Part shown: piece after piece, positions 50,869 to 58,508 of the stretch
Position numbering within the stretch: the stretch's first letter is position 1
Layout: each line of letters opens with the position of its first letter
NCBI RefSeq assembly: GCF_001412595.2
Contig: NZ_CP012640.2
Location: forward strand, 2,976,001 to 3,040,000
Length of the DNA stretch: 64,000 bases
Direction: 5' to 3'
Source of the DNA: Massilia sp. WG5
GTDB taxonomy: Bacteria > Pseudomonadota > Gammaproteobacteria > Burkholderiales > Burkholderiaceae_D
The notes under the pieces: generated by a model
What the model saw: the letters and a program-made list of their open reading frames with translations, nothing else
Databases searched by the model: none
Told to the model about the DNA's origin: nothing
Program-made: the position numbers and the translations under genes

Positions 50869-52839
50869 TTACCTCTGCCACACCAGCTTCAGCCCGAGCG
50901 TCCTCCCGACCTCGCTGCTGAACTGCTCCACGCCATACTCCCGGTGGCCGCCGTTCAGGTTGGTCCCGATCACCGACAATTCCATGCCCGGCGTAAAACG
51001 CCAGCCGAAACGCAGGTCGAGCGCCGAGTAGCCTGGCACCGCCGGGCGTCCGGTAGCGCCGACGCGGCGCACCGCCACTTCCAGTTCGCGCGTGCTGTCG
51101 AAGGCGTAGTTGGAGCGCAGCTGGGCGGTGTAGGCCGGATCGGCGCCGGTCGTCGCCACGCTGCCGGCGTCGCTGCTGCCCGGCTTCAGGTTGAAGCGTT
51201 CCCGCAGCGCCGTCAGGCCGGCGCTCACGCGCCAGGCGTCGCTCATCTGGTAGCTGCCCCAGGCTTCGATGCCCTTGGCCTGCCCTTCCATCAGGTTGCC
51301 GAACACGATGTTGCGGCCGTCGCTGCTGAGGTCCTGGGTGCGCAGGTGGTCATACAGGTTGCGGAAGGCCGTGACGGAATACGACATCCTCTGCCCGGCC
51401 TGGCCGCGATAGCCCAGCTCGAACACGCGCGCCACTTCCGAGCGCGTGCGCGGGCCGCCAGCCAGCAGGTAAGGCGGCGCGCCGGGGATGAAGGCGTCGA
51501 CGTCCAGGCGCGACGGTGCGCGCACGGTGCGCGAGTAGCCGCCCCACAGCGAGTGTTCGGGCGACACGCGCCACGACAGGCGCAGGGTCGGCAGGAACTC
51601 GGTGCCGGTATACGGATTGCGCTCGTAGCGCGCGCCGGCCGTCAGGCGCAGGTTGTCGCGCAGTGTGATCTCGTCCTGGCCGAACAGGCTGGCCCAGGCC
51701 TGGCGGTCGCTGGCCGGCAGGAAAGCGACGAAAGGGCTGTTGCTGACGTGATCCCAGCTGTAGCGGTACTCGCCGCCCCACACGATGCTGTGCGCACCGA
51801 GGCGTGGGAGCGAGTGCTGGACCTGGATGTCGGCGAGATCGACCGCGTCCGTGAAGGTCGGCGGCACCTGGCGGTAGCGGTAGTCGTAATAGGCCTGGGC
51901 GCTGACGTTGCCGCCGCCGGCCAGGGCATGTTCCCAGCGCCCGGTCAGGTTGGCGCCGCGCGTGGTGATGTCGTCGATGCCGGCGCTGGCGCCCGGCGCG
52001 GAGATGAGTCCCGGCGCCGGCTGGCCCTGGGTGCCGCGCCAGGCATTGCCGTTCACGCTGAAGCGGTCGTCGCCGCGCTCCCAGTCGGAACGGAAGCCGA
52101 TCTGGTCCTGCGTCCAGGCGTCGTCGATCGGCTTGCCGGAGGCGAGTTCGCTGCGCCCCAGGCCGAACACCTTGCCGTAGACGCGCCAGCTGTGCTCCGG
52201 GCCGCCCGCGCCATGGCGGAAGGCGGCCTGGGCGCCGTCCTGGTCGCCACGCACGACCAGCATGTCGCCGTGCGTGTCGGCGCTGTGGCGGGTAATGATG
52301 TTGATGACGCCGTTGACCGCGTTCACACCCCACAGCGTACCGCCCGGGCCGCTGATTACCTCGATGCGCTCGACGTCTTCCAGCATGACGTCGGGCTCGT
52401 CCCAGAACACCCCCGAGAACAGCGGCGAATACACGGAGCGGCCGTCGATCATCACCAGCAGCTTGTTGGCCGGGCTGTTGCTGGTGCCGTTCATGCCGCG
52501 TGCGGAGATGTAGTAGCCGGTGTTGGTGGCGCGCGCCACGTCCAGGTTGGGGGCCAGGCGCAGGGCTTCGGGCAGGCTGCGGCTGCCGGAACGGCGGATG
52601 TCGTCGGCCGTGATCACGAACACCGAGGCGGGTGCATCCTGCAGGCGCTCGGGCCGCTTGGACACCGAGGTGACTTCGATGTTCGCCAGTTCTTCGATCG
52701 ACAGGTCGGCGAAATCCGTCTGGCGTTCGGCGCCCGTATGCTGGTCATCCGCGTGCGCGCAGGTGGCCAGAGCCATGCCCAGCAAAAGAACGGACAGGCG
52801 GGGCGCCGGGGGGACGCGGCAGGAAACGGGCACACTCAT
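50869..52839 (-). CDS. TonB-dependent outer-membrane receptor
   Basis: A 656-residue receptor. A signal peptide (LLLGMALATCAHA) is followed by the phrase LSIEELANIEVTSVSKRPER that opens this subclass, the plug (VFVITADDIRRSGSRSLPEA; RIEVISGPGGTLWGVNAVNG) and a 22-stranded barrel ending in a C-terminal aromatic-charged strand (LGLKLVWQR). The subclass is often annotated as iron, heme or cobalamin receptor, but no uptake genes adjoin it. Upstream, an AT-rich stretch near 52869 only loosely resembles a Fur box. Confidence 0.93.
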   Translation of the reverse strand: MSVPVSCRVPPAPRLSVLLLGMALATCAHADDQHTGAERQTDFADLSIEELANIEVTSVSKRPERLQDAPASVFVITADDIRRSGSRSLPEALRLAPNLDVARATNTGYYISARGMNGTSNSPANKLLVMIDGRSVYSPLFSGVFWDEPDVMLEDVERIEVISGPGGTLWGVNAVNGVINIITRHSADTHGDMLVVRGDQDGAQAAFRHGAGGPEHSWRVYGKVFGLGRSELASGKPIDDAWTQDQIGFRSDWERGDDRFSVNGNAWRGTQGQPAPGLISAPGASAGIDDITTRGANLTGRWEHALAGGGNVSAQAYYDYRYRQVPPTFTDAVDLADIQVQHSLPRLGAHSIVWGGEYRYSWDHVSNSPFVAFLPASDRQAWASLFGQDEITLRDNLRLTAGARYERNPYTGTEFLPTLRLSWRVSPEHSLWGGYSRTVRAPSRLDVDAFIPGAPPYLLAGGPRTRSEVARVFELGYRGQAGQRMSYSVTAFRNLYDHLRTQDLSSDGRNIVFGNLMEGQAKGIEAWGSYQMSDAWRVSAGLTALRERFNLKPGSSDAGSVATTGADPAYTAQLRSNYAFDSTRELEVAVRRVGATGRPAVPGYSALDLRFGWRFTPGMELSVIGTNLNGGHREYGVEQFSSEVGRTLGLKLVWQR

Positions 52840-53097
52840 TGGTTATTAACGGAAATCATCATGTCGGACCATTATTATTGATAAATCGACTCGGGCAGCA
52901 TTTTACCTTCGACCGGATGCTACAGGTTGCTCGAACGAAGCTTCGAGGACGAGTTCGCCCTTATTATCCCGCCAGCTGAACAATGTTATCCGTTTACCGG
53001 CCTTCCTTGCATAAGGTGGAACCGTTAAAGTAGCAGAATCAATACACCAGCTATTTGTTAAGATCTTGTTCCGACAAGAATGAATTCCGGAGAGACC

Positions 53098-53658
53098 ATG
53101 CACGACCAGCAGCGGCAGCAGCAGGAACGCTACACCACGACCGCGATCGCGCTTCACTGGCTGATCGCGGTGCTGATCGTGGGCGCTTTCACGCTCGGGC
53201 TGGTGATGACGGACATCCCCGGCTTTTCGCCGACCAAGCTGCGCTACTACTCCTGGCACAAGTGGGCCGGCGTGACCGTCATGCTGCTGGCAGTCCTGCG
53301 CCTTCTGTGGCGCCTGAAGAACCGCCCACCGGCCCTGCCCGCCGCGATGCCGGCCTGGCAGAAAAGCGCCGCCCACGGCCTGCACCACCTGCTGTACCTG
53401 CTGATCTTCGCGGTGCCGATTTCGGGTTACCTGTACACCCTGGCGGCCGGCGTGCCGGTGGTGTATTTCGGCCTGTTCCAGCTGCCGGTGTTCTACGCCA
53501 AGAATCCGGCGCTGGCCGAGATTCTGAAGCCGGTGCACTACTGGCTGAACATGCTGCTCGCCGCACTGGTGGTCCTGCACGTGCTGGCCGCCCTCAAGCA
53601 CCAGCTCATCGACCGTGACGGCACCATGCGCCGCATGCTGCCCGGCCGTTCCCTCTGA
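53098..53658 (+). CDS. Cytochrome b561
   Basis: A 186-residue inner-membrane di-heme protein with GGAGAG before its ATG. Four helices are visible (ALHWLIAVLIVGAFTLGLVM; WAGVTVMLLAVLRLLWRL; LHHLLYLLIFAVPISGYLYT; LNMLLAALVVLHVLAAL). Heme-ligand histidines lie in IALHWL, SWHKWAG, LHHLLY and VLHVLAAL. It leads an operon with two YceI proteins, a recurrent combination (yceJ-yceI in E. coli), where the pair may handle a lipophilic quinone-like molecule. Confidence 0.93.
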   Translation: MHDQQRQQQERYTTTAIALHWLIAVLIVGAFTLGLVMTDIPGFSPTKLRYYSWHKWAGVTVMLLAVLRLLWRLKNRPPALPAAMPAWQKSAAHGLHHLLYLLIFAVPISGYLYTLAAGVPVVYFGLFQLPVFYAKNPALAEILKPVHYWLNMLLAALVVLHVLAALKHQLIDRDGTMRRMLPGRSL

Positions 53659-53668
53659 AGGAGAAAAA

Positions 53669-54235
53669 ATGAAATTTACCCGTGCCAATGTCGGCCGTTC
53701 CCTGGCGGGCGTCCTTCTCGGCGTCGCGCTGATCGCGAACGCCGCCCCGCTCAAGACCGATGTCGCCCACAGCAGCGTCTCGGCCGTGTTCAAGCAGATG
53801 AACGTGCCGGTCGAGTCGAACTTCAAGCGCTTCAATGCGCAAATCGACTACGACCCCGCGCATCCCGAAAAAGCGACGGCGCGGGTCGACATCGATACCG
53901 CCAGCTTCGACATGGGCCAGGCCGACTACAACAAGGAAATCGCGAAGAAGGAATGGTTCAACTCGGCCCAGTTCCCGAAGGCGAGTTTCGTGTCGTCGTC
54001 GATCAAGCCGGCCGGCGCGGGCAAGCTGAACGTCACCGGCAAGCTGAGCATCAAGGGCAAGACTCTAGAGGTCAGCTTCCCGCTCAGCGTCAAGCCTGAA
54101 GGCGGCAAGCAGGTATTCGAAGGCCAGCTGCCGATCAAGCGCCTGGCGTTCAACGTCGGCGAAGGCGAGTGGCAGGACACCGGCATGGTCGCCGACGAAG
54201 TCGTCATCAAATTCCGCGTTGCAGCGGGACAGTAA
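53669..54235 (+). CDS. YceI-family periplasmic protein 1
   Basis: A 188-residue lipocalin-like protein with AAGGAG before the ATG, ten bases after the b561 stop. Signal peptide to about ALIANA. YceI core: VAHSSVSAVFKQMNVPVESN, FKRFNAQIDYDPAHPEKATA, FDMGQADYNKEIAKKEWF and FPKASFVSSSIKP. It is the variant that lacks cysteines in the mature part. The fold binds a long isoprenoid chain. Confidence 0.93.
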   Translation: MKFTRANVGRSLAGVLLGVALIANAAPLKTDVAHSSVSAVFKQMNVPVESNFKRFNAQIDYDPAHPEKATARVDIDTASFDMGQADYNKEIAKKEWFNSAQFPKASFVSSSIKPAGAGKLNVTGKLSIKGKTLEVSFPLSVKPEGGKQVFEGQLPIKRLAFNVGEGEWQDTGMVADEVVIKFRVAAGQ

Positions 54236-54268
54236 GCAGCATCACCTCAACCAAGGAAAGCCGTCCAC

Positions 54269-54841
54269 ATGAAACTGAAGAACCTGAGCATCGCCCTGTT
54301 CGCAGCCGTCTGCGCAAGCAGCGCCTTCGCCGCCGACACCTACGCGATCGACCCGTCGCACACCTACCCGAGCTTCGAGGCCGATCACTTCGGCGGCCTG
54401 TCGGTCTGGCGCGGCAAGTTCAACAAGACCGAAGGCAATATCGTGGTGGACCGCGCGGCCAAGAGCGGCAGCGTCGACATCACCATCGACGCCACCACCA
54501 TCGACTTCGGCAACGACAAGCTGAACGAGCACGCCAAGAAGGCGGAGATGTTCGACGTCGCCAAGTTCCCCACCGCGAGCTACAAGGGCAAGCTGGTGTT
54601 CAAGGGCGATGTGCCGACCAGCGTCGACGGCCAGCTGACCCTGCACGGCGTGACCAAGCCGGTCACCCTGAACATCGACAAGTTCAAGTGCATCCAGCAC
54701 CCGATGCTCAAGCGTGAAGTGTGCGGCGCCGACGCCACCGCCACCTTCAACCGCAGCGACTTCGGCGTTGCCTACGGCACCCAGATGGGCTTCAATCCGG
54801 AAGTCAAGCTGGCGATCCAGGTGGAAGCGGTCAAGCAGTAA
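54269..54841 (+). CDS. YceI-family periplasmic protein 2
   Basis: A 190-residue YceI protein, 33 bases after the first, with signal peptide ending ASSAFA. Core: [72 protein letters not shown]. Two cysteines ([15 protein letters not shown]) are typical of this branch. It is more like E. coli YceI than its neighbour is, so the pair are ancient rather than recent duplicates. An inverted repeat and a strong terminator follow. Confidence 0.94.
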   Translation: MKLKNLSIALFAAVCASSAFAADTYAIDPSHTYPSFEADHFGGLSVWRGKFNKTEGNIVVDRAAKSGSVDITIDATTIDFGNDKLNEHAKKAEMFDVAKFPTASYKGKLVFKGDVPTSVDGQLTLHGVTKPVTLNIDKFKCIQHPMLKREVCGADATATFNRSDFGVAYGTQMGFNPEVKLAIQVEAVKQ

Positions 54842-54856
54842 GAACGCAGGGTGGGG

Positions 54857-54881
54857 CAAATCAGTCCGGGCGACTGATTTG
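54857..54881. repeat. Inverted repeat after the yceI pair
   Basis: CAAATCAGTC and its complement GACTGATTTG are separated by five bases. There is no T run, so it is not a terminator by itself; it lies 15 bases before a strong one and may protect the 3' end of the b561-yceI transcript or act as a protein site. Confidence 0.5.
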
Positions 54882-54895
54882 CGCGCCCACCATTG

Positions 54896-54933
54896 AAAAA
54901 GCCCCGGGGCCGCAAGGCGCCGGGGCTTTTTTT
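54896..54933. terminator. Bidirectional intrinsic terminator
   Basis: AAAAAGCCCCGG, a GC-rich loop, CCGGGGCTTTTTTT. A stem of at least ten pairs with T on one side and A on the other, placed between the convergent yceI and glycine-zipper genes. Confidence 0.9.
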
Positions 54934-54968
54934 ACGTCACGCGGGGCACGGGGTGCCCCCTACGTCGA

Positions 54969-56465
54969 TTAACGGCCGTCGCGATCCAGGTCGCCCGGCA
55001 TCGTGCGCTCGACCTTGTCCCAGGCCGCGCGGCTGGCCGACTTGGCCTGCTCCCACGACAGGCGCGAATGGCCCTTCACGCGATCCCATTCATCGGCCAT
55101 GTGCGGCTCGGCCAGGTCGTAGTTCGGGTAGCGGCGGGCATTGTTGTAGCCCAGTGCATACGCCGGCGAGTAGTCGTCGTAGGTGTAGCCCGGCGAGTAG
55201 TACGGCTGGGTCTGGTAGTTGGTGCGCCAGTAGTTGTCTTCCTCGGTCGGGTTGACCAGGTGGCCGGCGCCCTTGCCGACCATGCCGCCGGCGATGCCGC
55301 CGATCGCGGCGCCGGCAGCCATGCCGATCGGACCGCCGACCGCGCCCAGCGCCGCACCGGTGGCTGCGCCGCCGCCCGCGCCGACGCCGCCGGCCAGGTT
55401 ATGCTCGTGCAGCTGGTCGCCCGGTTTCGGGTTCACGACTTCGCCCGCGCCCTTGCCGGCCATGTCGCCGGCGATGCCGCCCGCCACCGCGCCAGCGACG
55501 GCGCCGATCGGGCCGCCGACTGCACCGAGGGCCGCACCAGCCATCGCGCCGCCGGCTGCGCCGGTGCCCTGGGCCAGGTTGTGCTCATGCAGGCGGTCGT
55601 CCGAGTGCGGATTCACGACTTCGCCCGCACCGCGGCCGGCAGCGCCGCCGGCCAGGCCGCCGATCGCAGCGCCGGCAGCCATGCCGAGCGGACCGGCCAC
55701 GGCGCCTGCAGCAGCGCCCATCGCAGCGCCGGTGCCTGCACCGACGCCCTTGGCCATGTAGTGTTCACCCAGGTCGTCGCCCGCTTTCGGGTTCACGACT
55801 TCGCCGGCGCCCTTGCCGGCCATGCCGCCGGCGATGCCGCCGATCGCGGCGCCCGCCAGGGTGCCGACCGGACCGGCAGCGGAGCCGATCGCGGCGCCGG
55901 TGGCGGCGCCCGCGGCGGCGCCGATGCCGGTGCCGATCACGTGCGAACCGCCGTGCTTGGTGAAGGAGCTCTGCAGGTACTCGACGTCATCGTCGGAACG
56001 CGGGTTCACGCCCATCACGATGCCGCCCTGGTTGATGCCTTCTTCGTAGTGCTTGACGCGCTCTTCCGGAATGCCGGCGCCGATCAGTGCGCCGATCAGG
56101 CCGCCGGTGATGCCGCCCGCGCCGGCGCCCGCCAGCGCTGCGGCCAGCGGACCTGCGATCACCAGGCCCGCGCCCGGGATCACCAGGCTGGTGCCCAGTG
56201 CGGCCACGCCGGCCAGCACGGCGCCGATGGTGCCGCCGATACCGGCGCCGACGCCGGCGCCTTCAGCCGCTTTGCTGCCCAGTTCGGTCTCGGTGTCACT
56301 GAAGTGGGTCTTGCGGGTCGAGTCCGACATCATCAGGTTGACGTCGTCCTTGGTGTAGCCACGCGACGAGATGTCGCTGTAGGCGCGTTCTGCGCTGGCG
56401 CGGTCCGGGAACAGGCCGGTAACCATACGATTCTGGTTGGTCTTGGTGGTGTCGAAGCTGCTCAT
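54969..56465 (-). CDS. Glycine-zipper repeat stress protein
   Basis: A 498-residue protein from ATG 56465 (GAGG upstream). Residues 1-40 form a domain like the YflT/GsiB-associated general-stress domain (TGLFPDRASAERAYSDISSR). A first Gly/Ala zipper follows, then four tandem 60-residue units, each a glycine zipper (GAAxGAAxGxxxGP..GAAIGGIAGGMAGKGAG) ending EVVNP-x-x-x-D-x-L-HEH. The C-terminal domain (YALGYNNARRYPNYDLAEPH, then LSWEQAKSASRAAWDKVE) occurs in other osmotic/general-stress proteins. The zippers may insert into membranes. It is divergent from a GlsB-like gene. Confidence 0.85.
   Translation of the reverse strand: MSSFDTTKTNQNRMVTGLFPDRASAERAYSDISSRGYTKDDVNLMMSDSTRKTHFSDTETELGSKAAEGAGVGAGIGGTIGAVLAGVAALGTSLVIPGAGLVIAGPLAAALAGAGAGGITGGLIGALIGAGIPEERVKHYEEGINQGGIVMGVNPRSDDDVEYLQSSFTKHGGSHVIGTGIGAAAGAATGAAIGSAAGPVGTLAGAAIGGIAGGMAGKGAGEVVNPKAGDDLGEHYMAKGVGAGTGAAMGAAAGAVAGPLGMAAGAAIGGLAGGAAGRGAGEVVNPHSDDRLHEHNLAQGTGAAGGAMAGAALGAVGGPIGAVAGAVAGGIAGDMAGKGAGEVVNPKPGDQLHEHNLAGGVGAGGGAATGAALGAVGGPIGMAAGAAIGGIAGGMVGKGAGHLVNPTEEDNYWRTNYQTQPYYSPGYTYDDYSPAYALGYNNARRYPNYDLAEPHMADEWDRVKGHSRLSWEQAKSASRAAWDKVERTMPGDLDRDGR
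55248..55945 (-). repeat. Four tandem in-gene repeats with a 180-bp period
   Basis: The codons for V-N-P at the end of each unit recur at 55248, 55428, 55608 and 55788, exactly 180 bases apart. Each unit encodes 60 residues of glycine zipper and a charged EVVNP/LHEH hinge. The two inner junctions (KPGDQLHEHN, HSDDRLHEHN) are most alike. Constant spacing without indels indicates recent duplication or continuing gene conversion; copy number may vary between strains. Confidence 0.9.
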
Positions 56466-56751
56466 GGTGTGTCCTCTCAAGGTCGGTGTGCAGAAGCACG
56501 TGTTGCGTTGTATTTTGAAAATCAGGCAATGCAAGTAGGACAACGGTACGCCTGCCCAACAGTGCGCTTCTGTTCGCTGACGCACCGTACCCCGGACATT
56601 CCATCGATCAAAGAACGTCGCCGGTCTTTGCGCGTCTAACGTTCGTTGCCGCACCGACCCGGGGACGTACGCATCACTAGACTTTGCCCATGGCCTCGGC
56701 AATCAATCAATTGGCCTGGAGTATGTTTTTCCAACTTGAGGAGGAATCAAC

Positions 56752-57021
56752 ATGTTATTCATTATCTGGATCGTCGTCGGTGGTATTCTCGGCTGGCTTG
56801 CCAGCATGGTCATGAAAACGGACGCTGAACAAGGCATGATCCTGAATGTCGTGGTCGGTATCGTTGGCGCCTTCCTGGGTGGCTGGCTGCTGTCGCCGCT
56901 GTTTGGCTCCGGCACCATCAACTCCGATGACTTCAGTGTTTCGTCGCTGCTGGTTTCCTTCCTGGGCGCCGTCATCCTGCTGGCCATCGTCAATCTGCTG
57001 CGTCGCGGCCGCGCCCGCTAA
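56752..57021 (+). CDS. GlsB/YeaQ/YmgE family stress-response membrane protein
   Basis: An 89-residue inner-membrane protein with the strong ribosome-binding site GAGGAGGAA. Three hydrophobic helices: FIIWIVVGGILGWLASMVM, ILNVVVGIVGAFLGGWLL and SLLVSFLGAVILLAIVNLL, with the conserved D-x-x-x-G of the transglycosylase-associated family. It ends RRGRAR. Homologues are induced by general stress. It is divergent from the glycine-zipper protein, so the 286-base gap probably carries shared stress promoters. A terminator follows. Confidence 0.92.
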   Translation: MLFIIWIVVGGILGWLASMVMKTDAEQGMILNVVVGIVGAFLGGWLLSPLFGSGTINSDDFSVSSLLVSFLGAVILLAIVNLLRRGRAR

Positions 57022-57042
57022 GCAGTGCGGTACTTTCGCTAA

Positions 57043-57073
57043 AACCAACGCTTTCCGGCGTTGGTTTTTTTTT
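57043..57073 (+). terminator. Intrinsic terminator after glsB-like gene
   Basis: AACCAACGC, loop TTTCC, GGCGTTGGTT, then a long T run. The stem has at least seven pairs. It separates the GlsB-like gene from the phospholipase-D gene 16 bases downstream. Confidence 0.9.
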
Positions 57074-57088
57074 GCCTGATAAACGCCC

Positions 57089-58366
57089 ATGCGCATAAAA
57101 CGTCCTATGGTTGCATTCCTCGCCTGCATCGCTACCGTGATCGTGGGCCTGCTGGCATTGAATTTCATGCCCACCGAAAAGAAAATCGAAACCCAGCTCA
57201 CGCGGCTGTACGACACGGATGATCCGCAATTCCGCCGTTCCCTCGGCGTGCTGCTCGGCCCGCCATTGGTCGAAGGCAACAAGGTCGAAGTCCTGCTCAA
57301 CGGCGACCAGATCTTCCCCGCCATGCTGAAGGCGATCCGCGAAGCGAAGAAGACGATCACCTTCGAAACCTATATCTACTGGTCCGGCGCGATCGGCCGC
57401 GAATTCACGGAAGCCCTGTCGGAGCGCGCGCGCGCCGGCGTCAAGGTGCACGTACTGCTCGACTGGATCGGCAGCATGAAAATCAGCGACACGGAAATGG
57501 ACCAGATGCGCCAGGCCGGCGTGCAGCTGCACCGCTACCACAAGCCGGTCTGGTGGAAGCTGGCCCGGCTGAACAATCGCACCCACCGCAAGCTCCTGAT
57601 CGTCGATGGCCGCATCGGCTTCACGGGCGGGGTCGGCATCGCCGACAAATGGCGCGGCCATGCCCAGGACGAAGACCACTGGCGCGACAGTCATTTCCGC
57701 GTCGAGGGCCCGGTAGTCGGCCAGATGCAGGCGGTGTTCAACGACAACTGGACCAAGGCGACCGGCAAGGTGCTCGACGGCGAGGCATACTTCCCGGCCC
57801 TGACAGCCAAGGGCGACATGCCGGCGCAGATGTTCTCGAGCTCCATCACCGGCGGCGGCGAAAGCATGCACCTGATGTACCTGATGGCGATCACCGCCGC
57901 ACGCCGCACGATCCACCTGTCGAACTCCTACTTCGTGCCGGACGAACTGGCGGTGAAGGCCCTGGTCGCGGCGGCGAAACGCGGGGTCGACGTACGCATC
58001 ATTACGCCCGGCAAGATCATCGATTCGGACGTGGTGCGCGCCGCCTCGCGCGAGCGCTGGGGCGAGCTGCTGGCCGCCGGCGTCAAGATGGCCGAATTCC
58101 AGCCGACCATGTACCACGTGAAGGCGCTGGTGGTCGATTCGCTGCTGGTGTCGGTCGGCTCGACCAACTTCGACAACCGCTCCTTCAGCCTGAACGATGA
58201 AGCCAACCTGAACGTCCTCGACCCGGCCTTCGCCAAGGAGCAGGAAGCAGTCTTCGAACAGGACTGGCTGCGCGCCAAACCGATCTCGCTGCAGCAGTGG
58301 GAAAACCGCCCCCTGCATGACAAGGCGGCGGGCAAGCTGGCCGACCTGATCGGCGCGCAGCTGTAA
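57089..58366 (+). CDS. Cardiolipin synthase-like phospholipase D protein
   Basis: A 425-residue membrane-anchored PLD-superfamily enzyme, probably forming cardiolipin from two phosphatidylglycerols. One N-terminal helix (MVAFLACIATVIVGLLALNF) is followed by two complete HKD motifs: THRKLLIVDGRIGFTGG and YHVKALVVDSLLVSVGSTNF. The region FETYIYWSGAIGREFTEAL is typical of ClsB-type proteins. It has a single N-terminal helix rather than the two of ClsA. Own promoter likely because a terminator precedes it. Confidence 0.92.
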   Translation: MRIKRPMVAFLACIATVIVGLLALNFMPTEKKIETQLTRLYDTDDPQFRRSLGVLLGPPLVEGNKVEVLLNGDQIFPAMLKAIREAKKTITFETYIYWSGAIGREFTEALSERARAGVKVHVLLDWIGSMKISDTEMDQMRQAGVQLHRYHKPVWWKLARLNNRTHRKLLIVDGRIGFTGGVGIADKWRGHAQDEDHWRDSHFRVEGPVVGQMQAVFNDNWTKATGKVLDGEAYFPALTAKGDMPAQMFSSSITGGGESMHLMYLMAITAARRTIHLSNSYFVPDELAVKALVAAAKRGVDVRIITPGKIIDSDVVRAASRERWGELLAAGVKMAEFQPTMYHVKALVVDSLLVSVGSTNFDNRSFSLNDEANLNVLDPAFAKEQEAVFEQDWLRAKPISLQQWENRPLHDKAAGKLADLIGAQL

Positions 58367-58508
58367 TTACAGGTGGCAAATATTGGTTGACGGTGATTTT
58401 TCACCTGAGCATACTGTGACGGCTCCCAGAGCCATGAGTCCACTCAACCAACGTATCAGGGGCCGCCAAAACCGGCACGCAACAGGTTTTCGCGGCCCCC
58501 ACCACAAA

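Noticed and set aside
52869..52887. AT-rich CCATTATTATTGATAAATC upstream of the TonB receptor as a Fur box
   Set aside because: Only one arm resembles the consensus and the dyad is poor; not enough to call iron regulation.
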